From Brachypterus glaber (lineage: Eukaryota; Arthropoda; Insecta; Coleoptera; Kateretidae), in assembly GCA_958510825.1 (NCBI GenBank), contig OY294048.1:20353589-20417588 (forward strand): a DNA stretch of 64,000 nucleotides, given 5' to 3'. A model generated the notes under the pieces. It was not told the origin of the DNA. It searched no databases and was given only the letters and a program-made list of their open reading frames with translations. The translations under genes were made by a program, and so were the position numbers. This document shows, piece by piece, positions 11,134 to 21,660 of this stretch. Each line of letters starts with the position of its first letter. The first letter of the stretch is position 1.

Positions 11134-12797
11134 ACTATTTATTTATTTATTTATTTATTTATTATTAACATCCAACAGTTATAAAACCAATTATAGGATG
11201 AGTCAAAATATGAACAGACTAAAGTTTACAAAATATGAATAAGAAGGTACAAAATATAACAAAGAAACTTAAAAACAAATATTTGAGTATCAAGCTAACC
11301 CTGATTTAATTGGCTATAAACAAACTTGATTCTATTAATAGAAGCAAGAAAAATATCAATATAATTTTGAATCAGATTGTAGTTATTACAAATTGTATGC
11401 AAGGGAGAGTATTTAAGTATATTAGTTCTAGGTTTTGCCAAATAAAATGTATTAATTAGGCGTGTAGAGGTTGGGATATGAAAATTAAGTAGTTCTAGCA
11501 GTTCAGAACAATCAATTTTGTAATGCAGTAATTTATGCAGGAAAATTACTGATGAGAGGGTTCTTCTTCTTTCCAAACTAATAAGATTAAATCTTTGCAA
11601 AAGGATGTTATTATCGATTCCCACGGCAGGGTAAGCGCCATCAAGTTTAAAACTAACAAATTTCAAAAATCTGCGCAGAATCTTATCAATACTATCGATC
11701 TGATACCTAAACTTAGGGTACCAAATTAAACTGGGGTACTTAAGTTTGGGTAAAACAAAAGAATTAAAAAGAGTAAATAAAATCGTTCTGTCCCTAAATC
11801 CATAGCTGTTTCTGATTACGAAACCAAGACTACGGAAGGCTGCAGACACAGTGTTTTCAATATGAATAGAAAAATCAAATTTACTATCAAAAGTCACGCC
11901 AAGATCCTTGACTTCAGAGACTCTAGTAATAACAGTATTTTCAATAGTATAGTCAAAGACAAAGGGAAACTTTTTTCTTGTGTAGGATACTACGTTGCAT
12001 TTCGCCGCATTCAAGGGTAATTTATTTTCTTTACACCAGTTAATCAGGTTATTAAGGGCGTTCTGAAGCGCCACACAATCTAGAAGACTTTTTATCCTCA
12101 AGTATAATTTTGTATCATCCGCAAAAGCAAGTGCTGGAACAAAAATTAAATTAAAGATGGTATTGATAAAAATCAAAAAAAGCAAAGGACCTAATATAGA
12201 TCCCTGTGGCACTCCAGAAGTAGCCATAAAATAACCCGATTTAAAGCCACGATATTCAACGTACTGATATCTTTCCAAAAGGTACGAATGAAAAAAATTA
12301 ATAAGTTCGATGGAAAAGCCTATATCATACATGGCCTTTAATAAAATAAAGTGATTTAGTACGTCGAACGCCTTTGAAAAATCAGTATAGATTACGTCTA
12401 CTTGACCTCCTTCATCTAAAAATTGAGAAATATATTGTGATATACAACATAGATTGGTAACTGTTGAGCGCCCTTTTATAAAACCATGCTGAAATTTAGA
12501 TAATAAGTGTTTTATATTAGAAAAAATTAGTTTGTGAAGGGCAATCTCAAAAACTTTTGCGAAGTTGGAAATAATGGTTATAGGTCTATAGTTCTCAACT
12601 TTGTTCCTAACTCCTTTTTTAAACACGGGTGTAATTTTAGAAATTTTCCAAATATCTGGAAATTTACAAGTTTTAAGAGACAGATTAAACAGGTATGTTA
12701 ATGGTTTTGATAGGACTGGGGCACAATCCTTAAGTAAAAATGATGGTATTCCATCCGGTCCAGCCGTAAATTTAGATTTTAAAGATTTTAGAGCAGA
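11134..12797 (-). mobile_element. 5'-truncated non-LTR retrotransposon (LINE B)
   Basis: Minus-strand LINE: the 5' side is at 12797 and the 3' end at about 11134, where an (AAAT)n tail lies (11134-11164 on the plus strand as TTTA repeats). The 3' UTR carries a block containing CATCCAACAG and AGGATGAGTCA that is repeated in the insertion at 19056-19546, so both belong to one family. It lies tail-to-tail with LINE A. Confidence 0.88.
11295..12797 (-). pseudogene. LINE B reverse transcriptase, 5'-truncated but otherwise open
   Basis: A continuous open frame of about 500 codons without an authentic start. It begins with the fingers segment FTAGPDGIPSFLLKDC (12768 downward), then FKKGVRNKVENYRPI, FIKGRSTVTNL, palm motif A YTDFSKAFDVLNH, motif B SGVPQGSILGPLLF and the catalytic FADDTKLYL (about 12120). 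The thumb (VKDLGVTFDSKFDF) and the C-terminal region follow, to a stop at 11295. Endonuclease and ORF1 are absent. Because the remaining frame is uninterrupted, this copy is younger than LINEs A and D. It cannot move alone without the missing 5' part. Confidence 0.9.
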
Positions 12798-13111
12798 CTA
12801 TCACGGGATGGTTAAGAAAGTGTGCCATTAATCTTTTTTTTTATAAGTAACATTTGCGCGACGCTCGTAATCAATACCAAATATCCGGGGTATGTTTATA
12901 ATATAACAATTAATTCAAAAATATAAGACACACCACTCCTAGAGTACAGTGTCCGTCTCACATGCAACCTTAGGCGTACTACTCTAAACAAAATGGAAGT
13001 AACAGAAAGAAAGGCTTTAAGAGCAATTACAAGAATGAGGAACCCCATGAACCTAGTACGCTATCCACCCAACAAAAAAATTGTAAATCTTAATGTATTG
13101 TATTCCAGAAA
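12798..13111. other. No gene recognised
   Basis: Sequence between LINE B and the mariner remnant. The first part may be decayed flank of the transposase; no motif was seen. Confidence 0.4.
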
Positions 13112-13522
13112 TCATTTCTTCCCAAATGCTGCAGAGCGAAACCCAGACTTCTTCTCTTTATGATTATTTAAAACAAGGGGCTTGCGAGCCGCATAACAAT
13201 TATTTAGCTCAGAATCTTTGATCCGCCGTAGAGCAGTTCTGTGGGAAGCCGGGAAATTACTTTGTTGCATAGCATGTCTTGCATTATCAAGGGGATTTTC
13301 TCTTAGATAGTTAACTAGCTGCTCATCATCTTGAGCACCACTACCTTTTTTTCTACCTGAGCCCACATCCTTGGATTTACCTTCAGCGAGCCACTTTGTT
13401 CTAATTCTTTTAATTGTTCTTTAACTTTCACCAAACTCTAAAGCTAAATCCGAGACCTTTCGGCCATTTTCCAGATGAGTTGCAATTTTTAATTTAATGT
13501 TTTTATTTAAATGTAGAGGCAT
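13112..13522 (-). pseudogene. Tc1/mariner-superfamily transposase, N-terminal DNA-binding part
   Basis: The frame starts at an ATG at 13522 and runs MPLHLNKNIKLKIATHL, a first helix-turn-helix-like segment, then an in-frame TAA at codon 34. It continues as RTIKRIRTKWLAEGK, a linker GSGRKKGSG resembling the GRPR-type AT-hook region, and a second helical segment around HRTALRRIKDSEL. Past 13150 the frame is lost, while the next frame reads GFALQHLGRNDFWN, the usual lead-in to the catalytic domain. The D-D-D/E catalytic core itself is not seen. The product would bind terminal repeats for cut-and-paste transposition; it is inactive. Confidence 0.7.
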
Positions 13523-14004
13523 TATTATTTAAAATGTACCAGAATAAAATTACATTTTGCCAATATGAGTAGTTTTTTTGATACTATTAAAATGTCAAAG
13601 CACCTTACTTTAAATTTAATCTGTACAAAAATTAACTGGACAATTTTTATGGCGATTTCTGTATAACATTTATTAATTTCTCGAAAAAATATATACTTAT
13701 TTGTAAAAATTAGAGAAAATAATAAAATTAATAACTGAAATAATAAATTAATAACATAAATAAAAAAATAATATTAATAAAATAACAAAAAACTCTAAGG
13801 TAATTAATTTTGATAGCAGTTGAATCTTTTGGCTGTCGCGACCTTCATTTCTATATATTTTGGTTTTGGCCTGTATAATTATTTAATTAAATATAATACC
13901 TAATAATAATAATAAATAAAGTATAACATTTTGATTAACACTGAATGCAGAAAAAAATATAATAAAATGTAATATAAACTAAAATAGATGATTATTTAGA
14001 CCAA
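13523..14004. other. A+T-rich interval with a shared repeat motif
   Basis: No gene. The stretch GCAGTTGAATCTTTTGG near 13816 recurs at 16791-16807 inside another element. Confidence 0.4.
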
Positions 14005-14220
14005 TCAGATCAGATCAATTAAATCAATGGCTTTCGAGGTAATAAGTTTTTTTATTTCTAATTTAAATCTGTTAAAGTAAGTTATCATTTTTATGGAATG
14101 TGAAAGCTTATTTTATAAGGTGGGAGCGTTATACCAAATAAACTTTTGAGCATGTGCTTTTTTATATAGAGGAATACCTAATGAATTATTAAGCAAAAAC
14201 CTAGTATTATGGGAAGAATT
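14005..14220 (-). pseudogene. LINE C-terminal fragment
   Basis: Minus-strand frame of 71 codons with one internal stop, ending at 14005. It reads HAQKFIWYNAPTL, stop, NKLSHSIKM, then FNRFKLEIKKLI. That is the pattern seen at the end of many arthropod LINE ORF2 proteins: an aromatic-rich P-x-L-W-N-x-L-P block, then a short basic helix. No reverse transcriptase core is attached. Adjacent blocks also occur at about 16880-16960, suggesting the same ancient element there. Confidence 0.5.
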
Positions 14221-14539
14221 TAGTGCAATGCTGGATTTGTTTTTAAAAGCCCATAGAGACAGTGGTAAATATAACTTTTTTTATTGTAAATACTTGAGAC
14301 TCTCTGAAGAGTTGTTCAGAATTATATAGTCTATCTTTATGTAAATTCCTTGGCTATTTAAATTATTTTAGCACCAAAATGCATTGTTAAAATAGATTTT
14401 TATTGTTGGCATAAATATATCATGTTGACACATTTAAAACTTGAAATAATTATGTTTCAAACACAATTACTATACTTAGCTTCATATATTCGAAACTTAG
14501 TCAAGAAATCATTTGACTTTTGTGATAAGTTCGACTTAA

Positions 14540-15039
14540 AGCTTCGGTTTCATCTAAAAGTCACAGTCGCTGACGACTGCAACCGGGTAGCCGCGACCAG
14601 GTCGTCACGATCCTATCTGGTTTCCTCCGTCTCGTCAGTCGCCATTCTGTTAGCTGGACATTTCACAATTTGTTTGCGAGTTTATGCCTTTCAATCAGTA
14701 TAAATATCTCTAAAAAGTCGGTTCTTTTAATGTTTCTGAATTATCAAGCGTAAGAGGAGAATTTCCTCCTCTTACTAACATTACATCATGAAGAAAAAAG
14801 GGTAAAAATTGATGAGATGTTTCGGCTGAGAGAGGTGGAGGGATTTCAAGCAATTCTAATTGAGTGAAATAATGAAAGACACTTCACAGCTCAAAACCAT
14901 CTATTTCACCTTCAAATTCGTGACGAAATAGCGTCTACTCCCGGAGCGGTCAAGCGACCAATGACCAAAAGAACGGCGACCGGTAGTTAGTAGTAACGAC
15001 TATCGTCAGCGACTGCGACTTTTGGAGGAAACTGTAGCT
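14540..15039. mobile_element. 500-bp TTAA-flanked MITE
   Basis: TTAA tetranucleotides flank the element (14536-14539 and 15040-15043). The termini are imperfect inverted repeats of about 40 bp: the left reads AGCTTCGGTTTCATCTAAAA then GTCACAGTCGCTGACGAC, and the right is its complement with about six differences. It is GC-richer than the surroundings. TTAA duplication is typical of piggyBac, but the ends lack CCC/GGG, so the superfamily is open. The 93-residue plus frame spanning the left end has no recognisable domain. Confidence 0.6.
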
Positions 15040-15043
15040 TTAA

Positions 15044-16408
15044 TGGTACATATTTTGGGTGTAGCGGTTCATTAAGTCGCCGATGGTACGCGTGTTCGCG
15101 CCTTCGCCAAAATTTTAAATCGTGAATTGAAAATAAATAAATTGTAATTTATAATGCATTATTGCGTTAAAACTTTATATATAATAAGTTTATTATCGTA
15201 AATATTTCAATGTACATATTACGATTCTTCATAATGTCGTCTTCAACCAATAAAAACCAGGCGTAACCATAAAGACGGGGCCTTTTCGCCATCGAAAACA
15301 CCATACTAAATTGAAAACACCACTTCTCTAGCTTTTGGAAATTATAACAGCTTAAGAATGTAATATTATGACAAATTATCAAATAAAAGGCAAAATTAAT
15401 CTAATTATCATGTCTTATTAGCATAGTTTTATTTATTATTAATAAAACTTAACGAATTTCAATCTTTTTTGTTCCTTAAATTAGGAATGTCAAGCATGCA
15501 TTTACTATGAAATAAATTAACATCAAATTAATTACACAGGACCAAAACAAAAATAAATTTAGTTTTTATAAACCAGACTTTTTTTCTACGTATTTTTGGG
15601 CGCTGAAAACGAATATGGCAATCTTGAGCTTTTGCATTCAAGGCTAAAAAAAAATCGTACATTGGAAAAAAAATCTTCTATAGAAATATTGCAGATTTTA
15701 AAAATCTACCCTACTTAATTTTTTAGAGGGATACAAAGTCCCAATTTGGCCTCATCACAAAAAAACAATTTCCATGTAAACTTTTAATAATATTTTTGAC
15801 GTTTTATCCATGCATCCTAAATTATTTGATTTTCGTATTTCTGAAAAAAAAAATTAAAATGTTTTTGCATTAAAAAATAATAAATAAAAAAGAAGAATGG
15901 AAACTGACAAAACGCCAAAAACGTCATGGCCTAAGGCGCAGAATCTTCAAAAGGCGCAAATTTTTTCACGATTAACTTTTTTTAGCCTGGAAATGAAGAT
16001 AAAATAATAATTTGGATATTTTAAACCTTCCTAAAAAAAACACCTTAAATTTTAAATGAGTGTTCCTATTTTCTCTGGCCCAACAGCACTTTTGGTTGCC
16101 GCTACGTGATCATTACCTTAATTGATAGTTATGGTAACGCTATAATTGCGTAGTAATTACGTAGATACTACTAAAATGGGGAAAAATATAAGGGTAACAA
16201 TAACGATCTTGCTACGTGTTTGTAATTTAGTTTGGATCGATCTCGTTACAAACCAGTAATTGTGTGATATTTATTGGTTACTAACATTTTTTGGAATACT
16301 TTAGCTTTTTTTTGAAGGTGGTTTATAAATAATAACTTTTTTTTGTCATCCATTTTGGTTTGGAAAGTAAAACAATCTTATAAGATGAATGTATTCTTCT
16401 GGTAGGAC
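15044..16408. other. No gene; foldback end near 15533
   Basis: 15533-15620 carries an ACACAGG-type terminus followed by TACGTATTTTTGGGCGCTGAA, the terminal and core modules of the foldbacks at 23849, 26794 and 27899. No matching right end was found, so this is a remnant. GCGCCTTCGCCAAAATTTT at 15098-15116 is a motif that recurs in the window. Confidence 0.45.
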
Positions 16409-17293
16409 CAATGAACTAGAGGAGTGGGGGAACAGGAATGGTGTTTGAACGAGTGGCTAATATGAATGGCAGCCATTAACCGCATTCTTTACTTTAGGGG
16501 GTTCAAATTTTTCACACTAGGTGGTGCGATTTGGTAACTTTATAGGGAATTTTTATCTTAGGATTGGCCATTGTGGTTTATTGACAATGACATCTTCAGG
16601 GTTATGTCAATGGATTTTGAAAACGTATGCAAAACAATGAACTAGTTCATTGATATAAAATAACATTTCTCAAAAAAACATATTCCTAATTGAAAAAATT
16701 ACAGAAATATATTAAATTAAAAAAATAACAGAAATAAAAAAAACAATAATAAAAACAAAAAGGTAGGTAGGTAGGTACCTTATTTAAAAGCAGTTGAATC
16801 TTTTGAAGGACCCGCACCTTCATTCCTATACATATGTAAATGCATTTTGGTTCTGGTGTGTAGAATGTGTGTAAAATTCCTCGGCCATTTTCCTTATATT
16901 AGCCCCAAAATATATTCTTAAAATTGATTTTTGTTGCTGGCTTAAGAAAAGCATATGTATTAATCTGTTAATACAAATAATTACACTGCTTCCCTCCTGA
17001 TCCCTTTCATTCCATGTTTTAGCATTCATTCCATATTATTATGCACCATGCACATTCTTGTTATTATTCCATGCACATTCCTCTCAAATGAATAAAAATT
17101 AATTAAAAAAAAAACTAACATATAATTAAGAAAAAAACTATTAGGATAAAATTCCCTATAAAGTTACCAAATCGCACCACCTAGTGTCAAAAATTTGAAC
17201 CCCCTAAAGTAAAGAATGCGTTTAATGGCTGACAACGTAGTGTCACTACTTATTTGTATTGGAATCCTGCTCCCCCACTCCTCTAGTTCATTG
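16409..17293. mobile_element. 885-bp hAT-like foldback element
   Basis: The outer ends are CAATGAACTAGAGGAGTGGG and its complement, and the inverted arms extend about 170 bp (to about 16560 and from about 17150). GGTAGGAC (16401-16408) and CGTAGGAC (17294-17301) flank it, a 7-of-8 direct repeat fitting the 8-bp hAT duplication. The interior holds a (GGTA)n run and a block shared with 13816-14430. No transposase. Confidence 0.7.
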
Positions 17294-17301
17294 CGTAGGA
17301 C

Positions 17302-17887
17302 GAAAATTTTTCAATGAATACTAATAATAATAATAATTCTAAAAAGCTTGTGCCAAGAAAATTGTGTTGTTTTATTGTTTAAATAAATATTTAAATACTT
17401 TTTTATTATAAGCTCATAATCACACACATTTTGCGGGTTCTTAAAAAGCCCATAAGAGGTTAGTAGGACATATGAATGATGTCTTCCGTCCAAATATCAA
17501 TATCGCTTTTAAGTTTTCTACGACACTGTGTTTTAAGTTAATTTTTACGTGTTAAAATTTTGGCTTGGTTAGTTGCAGTGAAAAAGAGAAGAGTTGACTA
17601 AAAAATATATAAAAATATCGTTTGTTCTGTGAATTTCAAACATTGCGAAAATTGTAATGCCAAACCAAAACCAAAATCCCTATATTTTTTAAATGTTGAA
17701 GCAAAATAGAAAAAATTGTATAATGCACTCGTTTCATAACACGTTTTTAGTACTTTAGGAAACTCGCCGCAAGCTCGTTTTTTAAACTTATACTCGTTGT
17801 CCAAAAGGAGTGTTATGAAACTAGTACTTTAATATACTATTATTATGTTTTATATTATTTTGGTATTTCTTGTGCTTTTTTTATTTA
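17302..17887. other. No gene recognised
   Basis: A+T-rich sequence. The 60- and 68-residue minus-strand frames have no recognisable motif. Confidence 0.45.
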
Positions 17888-17956
17888 TTTATTTCTTGTT
17901 TTTCTTGGGTATTAGGCACATAAAGACATAAGTTTCTTTAGTAGTTAATTACTTTA

Positions 17957-17995
17957 ATTCTAACGTTTCGCTCAACTTGAGCTTCTTCAGAGAAC
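17957..17995 (-). ncRNA. Hammerhead-ribozyme-like motif (left arm, minus strand)
   Basis: This is the mirror copy of the motif at 18087-18125, read on the minus strand from 17995 to 17957. It has the same core boxes, the same 4-bp stem II and the same short ACGU. A transcript through the whole foldback would contain one motif in sense and one in antisense and would fold on itself, which could hide both. Confidence 0.45.
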
Positions 17996-18086
17996 AGGGA
18001 CATCACAAGGACAGGAGGACCACTTCATACAGAGATTTTTTTCACTGAATGCATGTGAGTGGTCCTCCTGTCCTTGTGATTTCCCT

Positions 18087-18125
18087 GTTCTCTGAAGAAG
18101 CTCAAGTTGAGCGAAACGTTAGAAT
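18087..18125 (+). ncRNA. Hammerhead-ribozyme-like motif (right arm)
   Basis: Reading 5' to 3': stem I strand GUUCU (18087-18091), core box CUGAAGA (18092-18098), one extra A, stem II GCUC/GAGC (18100-18103 with 18109-18112, loop AAGUU), core GAAA (18113-18116), a self-complementary ACGU (18116-18119), the candidate cleavage nucleotide U18120, then AGAAU (18121-18125) pairing with the first strand. Known Penelope-type hammerheads have a very short stem III of this kind and are thought to work as dimers. The extra A before stem II departs from the standard motif, so activity is uncertain. Confidence 0.5.
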
Positions 18126-18194
18126 TAAAGTAATTAACTACTAAAGAAACTTATGTCTTTATGTGCCTAATACCCAAGAAAAACAAGAAATAAA

Positions 18195-18744
18195 ATTGTT
18201 TTATATATTCTATATTAATTCAAATCTTACTTTTAAGAGGTTTTGAGTTTTTTTTTACTTTGTTCTTAAAAGCAAGATTTAAATCAATGTTTAAATAAAT
18301 GATATAATTGTAAATTATTTTAAGGTTAGAAATGTAAAATTAAATATTTTTTAGTAACATGTATTATAATGCATTTGTTATTATTTGGGAATAAAAAATA
18401 AGTTTGTAGTGAAATTATGCTTAATTAAATATTTTTCAAATAAATTACTCATTAAAATAAAATATGGCGATTATCTAAAATTTTACTATTATATTCCAAT
18501 GGCCTCATAGCTATAACCGCGTGATAACTCTTAATTGAAAGTAAAAAGTCATCTTACTCTTTAGTAATGTATAAAGTTTTAAAAACGTAGTTGTAACCTA
18601 TATAATAACAAAATAAGAATGGTTACTATAAAGTAGGTTTATGGTAGCTTTTTATGGCTGCAGCGATGTACCTTTTGGAATATTTTAGTAATATAACCTA
18701 AGGTTATATACCTTGGTGGTTATTTTATTGGGTAATTACGTGGA
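18195..18744. other. No gene recognised
   Basis: A+T-rich interval with no repeat ends or open frame of note. Confidence 0.45.
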
Positions 18745-19055
18745 TGCGAAGAAAACATATTTATTTTAAGTTCTGCTATACATCTAAATATTAGACTCAA
18801 AGGAAGAAAAGTGTATGCTCTTTTCGTCGACTTTGAAAGAGCCTTCGATAATATAAAACATGATCTCTTGTGGCAAACTTTGCATGAACTAGGTATTAGC
18901 GCAAAAATAGTAAGAATTTTAAAGATACTTTATGAGAATGCACTTTTAAGCATATTTAATAATTCCTCATTTTCAGATTATATTAAAGTAACTAAAGGGG
19001 TCCTACAAGGGGACTCGCTTAGTCCCTTATTATTCGCATTATTTATTTATAATAT

Positions 19056-19546
19056 TTATTTTTATTTTTATTTATTTATTTATTTATTACATCCAACAGT
19101 ACATGACCAATTACAGGATGAGTCACAAAAGAAAAAAGAGATAAAAACAAAAAAAATTAACATCTAAAACTAAATTAAACACTGTGAGCAGCAAGTACTA
19201 AAAATACAATAATCAAAATAGTTAACAGAAGGTACACTGAAAGTGTACACTGAAAGTGTACAGTACAAAATTACAAATATGCGCAATTAATCCAAGTTTA
19301 ATTGGCGATAAACGGATTTAATACTGCTTATAGAACAGGAGAAAATATCAATTTTAGACTGAATGGTATTATAATTTGAGCACATATTATATATTGGCGA
19401 GTTTTTTAATAAGTTAGTCCTAGGCTTTGGTAGGTAAAAAGTATCATTTGCACGTGTCTTCGCGGGTACATGTAAGCTGACGAGTCTTAAGAGTTCAGAG
19501 CAGTCTATTCTGTAATTCAAAAGTTTGTATAAAAATAATACTAAGG
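19056..19546 (-). mobile_element. LINE B-family copy inserted in LINE C (491 bp)
   Basis: Its 3' end, on the minus strand, is at 19056 with a TTTA-type tail; the 3' UTR block with CATCCAACAG and AGGATGAGTCA matches 11170-11210. The insertion is flanked by AATAT (19051-19055 and 19547-19551), the likely target duplication. Removing it restores the LINE C frame, which supports these exact edges. It is a heavily 5'-truncated copy. A GTACACTGAAA tandem repeat lies within it at about 19229-19262. Confidence 0.85.
19287..19545 (-). pseudogene. C-terminal end of LINE B-family reverse transcriptase
   Basis: A minus-strand frame of about 85 codons reading LYKLLNYRIDCSELLRL, then ANDTFYLPKPRTNLLK, aligned end to end with the last 85 residues of the protein at 11295-12797 (LHKLLHYKIDCSELLEL and TFYLAKPRTNILK). 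It lacks every catalytic motif. The two copies differ at roughly a third of positions, so they are different subfamilies. Confidence 0.85.
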
Positions 19547-21009
19547 AATATAATACAATTCTTCCAGGAAAATGGTGCGAGTGGTATTTCTCTTAATAAC
19601 ATTATTACCCTTATTTTATTACTGTTTGCCGACGATATGGTCATTTTGGCGGATTCGCCTGCTAATTTGCAAAAAAATATAAATATATTGGAAAAATATA
19701 ACAAACTGAAATACCTTAATCTTAATATAAAGAAGACAAAAATAGTTATTTTCAGAAAGTCGCCAAAAGTCGCAGAACATAAATTTTATTATGGTACTCG
19801 CGAGATTGAGCAGGTAAATTCCTATATGTATTTGGGCATTCCTTTTAACTACAACGGTTTATTTGGTGAAGCTCATATTTCAAGAATAAGTAAGGCTAAT
19901 ATGGCTATTGGTGCGACAAAAAACATTATATATAGATCAAAACTAAGTAATTGGGAGGGCCGTTTAAAATTGTTTGAATCTATCATTTCTCCAACTTTAA
20001 TGTATGCGATCAGTGTTTGGGGTCTAAGATATTTAAACCATATCGAAATTATACAACAAAAGTTTGTAAAAAGTTTATGGTATCTTCAACAAAATACACC
20101 GCAGTACATAATTAGGAATGAATTCAACCTGCATAAGTTAAAAACACAGGCACTATATCTTGCACTTCTTTTTTTCCTTAGAGTCCAAAACTTACCAAAT
20201 TATAGATATTCATCCGCAGTTTTACAAAGTTTAATAGCTCTAGATGATGCCCCTACTAATCAAGTAAAATATAACTGGTACTCTCAATTAAAACTAGCTA
20301 TTGAGGAAGTGATGCCAAACTCAAACGTTACAGAAATCAGAAACAAATCGGATATAAATGATTTTATAGAAAGGTGTAGAGTGAAGGATAAATTTGATGA
20401 CACAACGCGCATTTTATTATCCGTATCTTGTATGGAATATAAATTTTTAAAAAGTGTTATTTACGAAAACAATTTTCTACCTAACTATTTAAAAGTTATA
20501 TTAGCTCAACTAAGGTGCTCTAATCAAAAATACTGTTATCTGCACATAAATCGTATCGCCTATTCGTGGGATCAAACTCAAAATTGTACTACGTGTAACA
20601 AAAACGTACCAGAAAGCCTTAACCACATTATTTTTAATTGTCCCATTTATGAACCACTTAGGACTGAAATTAAAGTATTAATTCAGACTGTAGACTTTCA
20701 TGAAATAATTTCTGACTTAAGCCATATTAAACTTTTATACAGACTATTAACAAATATTTTTAAACTAAGGGCTTTTATCCTAGATGGATAGCTTTTGTTA
20801 ATAGTATTTTCCAGATACATACTTTGCTCAGACAACAGGTAATTTCTATATTTACTAAATTTCATTTTATTGTACAACTTAAAAAAAAAAAAAAAAAAAA
20901 CATTTAACTCTAGTAAAAATCTTAAAATATTACTTAAAATGTAAAGAAAAAATAATGTAATCTTAAATATAATTGTTATAGAATTGTAAATATTCTTATA
21001 AACAATAAA

Positions 21010-21031
21010 CTATCTATCTATCTATCTATCT
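21010..21031 (+). repeat. (CTAT)n tail of LINE C
   Basis: About five CTAT units following AATAAA mark the 3' terminus of LINE C. Confidence 0.85.
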
Positions 21032-21420
21032 AGTTAAGGCAACTTTATTATTCCTATCGAGTAAAAAAGCATAAAAAAATTCTTGGTAAAATTTACCATT
21101 ATGTTTCCAATAAAAATATATTTAATTGTGTTTAACACCAATATGTAATACGTAATTACAACTTTTTGAATGGTAGCGGTTCCAGTTATTTAGGTAAAAC
21201 TCACAAAGAATGCTAGTATGACACCTCTAATGATGAGAGTCTCATTACTATGAGTGCATGATAGTCTGCGAACTGGTAAGGTACATATATTGTTTGACAC
21301 ACGGTTCTTAAGCTACCGAAATAATTCGGCAAAAAATAATACTTGACTATACAACGCGTCTGTTATTATTTTCAAGTTTTGGCGAAGGCGCCGAAAATTC
21401 GAAAAATAATTTATGCGTAA

Positions 21421-21657
21421 GGGAACGTTCAAGTATTACGTAACGCAAATTGTACTAAAATTCATACACTTCATACCCCCGGTCTCGCGTTATTAAAGAT
21501 TATAGAGATTTCATATTTTGGCTACCCCCCTAGTAGGGGGTGTGTTAGGGGGGTAGCCAAGATATGAAATCTCTACAGCCTTGAATAACGCGAAAACCGA
21601 GGTATGAAGTGTATGAATTTTAGTACATTTTGCTTTACGTAATACTTGTACGTTCCC
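21421..21657. mobile_element. 237-bp foldback MITE with TAA target duplication
   Basis: TAA at 21418-21420 and 21658-21660 flank ends GGGAACGT and ACGTTCCC. The arms are about 105 bp each and end in a CTACCCCCCTA / TAGGGGGGTAG centre. A 3-bp TAA duplication fits PIF/Harbinger-type elements. A single end of the same family (GGGAACCTTCAAGTATTACG) lies at about 31199. Confidence 0.75.
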
Positions 21658-21660
21658 TAA

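Larger units (their letters stand above)
17888..18194. mobile_element. Inverted pair of Penelope-like terminal repeats (foldback)
   Basis: Arms 17888-18024 and 18058-18194 are 137 bp each and reverse complementary with, as far as I could see, one mismatch; the loop is 33 nt. Each arm contains the block CTGAAGAAGCTC...GAGCGAAACGTT, which resembles the hammerhead-bearing terminal repeats of Penelope-like elements. No Penelope reverse transcriptase or GIY-YIG endonuclease is present. The near identity of the arms implies recent formation or gene conversion. Confidence 0.65.
18745..20791 (+). pseudogene. LINE C reverse transcriptase split by an insertion
   Basis: The 5' part (to 19055) reads IHLNIRLKGRK, palm motif A FVDFERAFDNIKHDLLW and motif B GVLQGDSLSPLLFALFI. 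The 3' part (from 19547) resumes with FFQENGASGIS, then the catalytic FADDMVILADS at about 19627, the thumb MYLGIPFNYNG, and a C-terminal CTTCNKNVPESLNHIIFNC, a CCHC-type zinc cluster usual at the end of several LINE ORF2 proteins. Stop at 20791. Taking out the insertion plus one AATAT copy leaves the frame continuous, so the insertion is the main break besides the 5' truncation. Confidence 0.87.
18745..21031 (+). mobile_element. 5'-truncated LINE C, interrupted by a second LINE
   Basis: A plus-strand non-LTR element that begins inside the reverse transcriptase, ends its coding part at 20791, carries a 3' UTR with an A20 run (20881-20900) and finishes in a CTAT repeat (21010-21031). It is split by the minus-strand insertion 19056-19546. 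The motif style differs from LINEs A, B and D, including a zinc-binding cluster near the C-terminus, so it is a different clade. Confidence 0.85.

Noticed and set aside
13816..14430. A complete LINE on the minus strand
   Set aside because: Only the last about 70 residues align with a LINE tail; no reverse transcriptase motif, so only a fragment was called.
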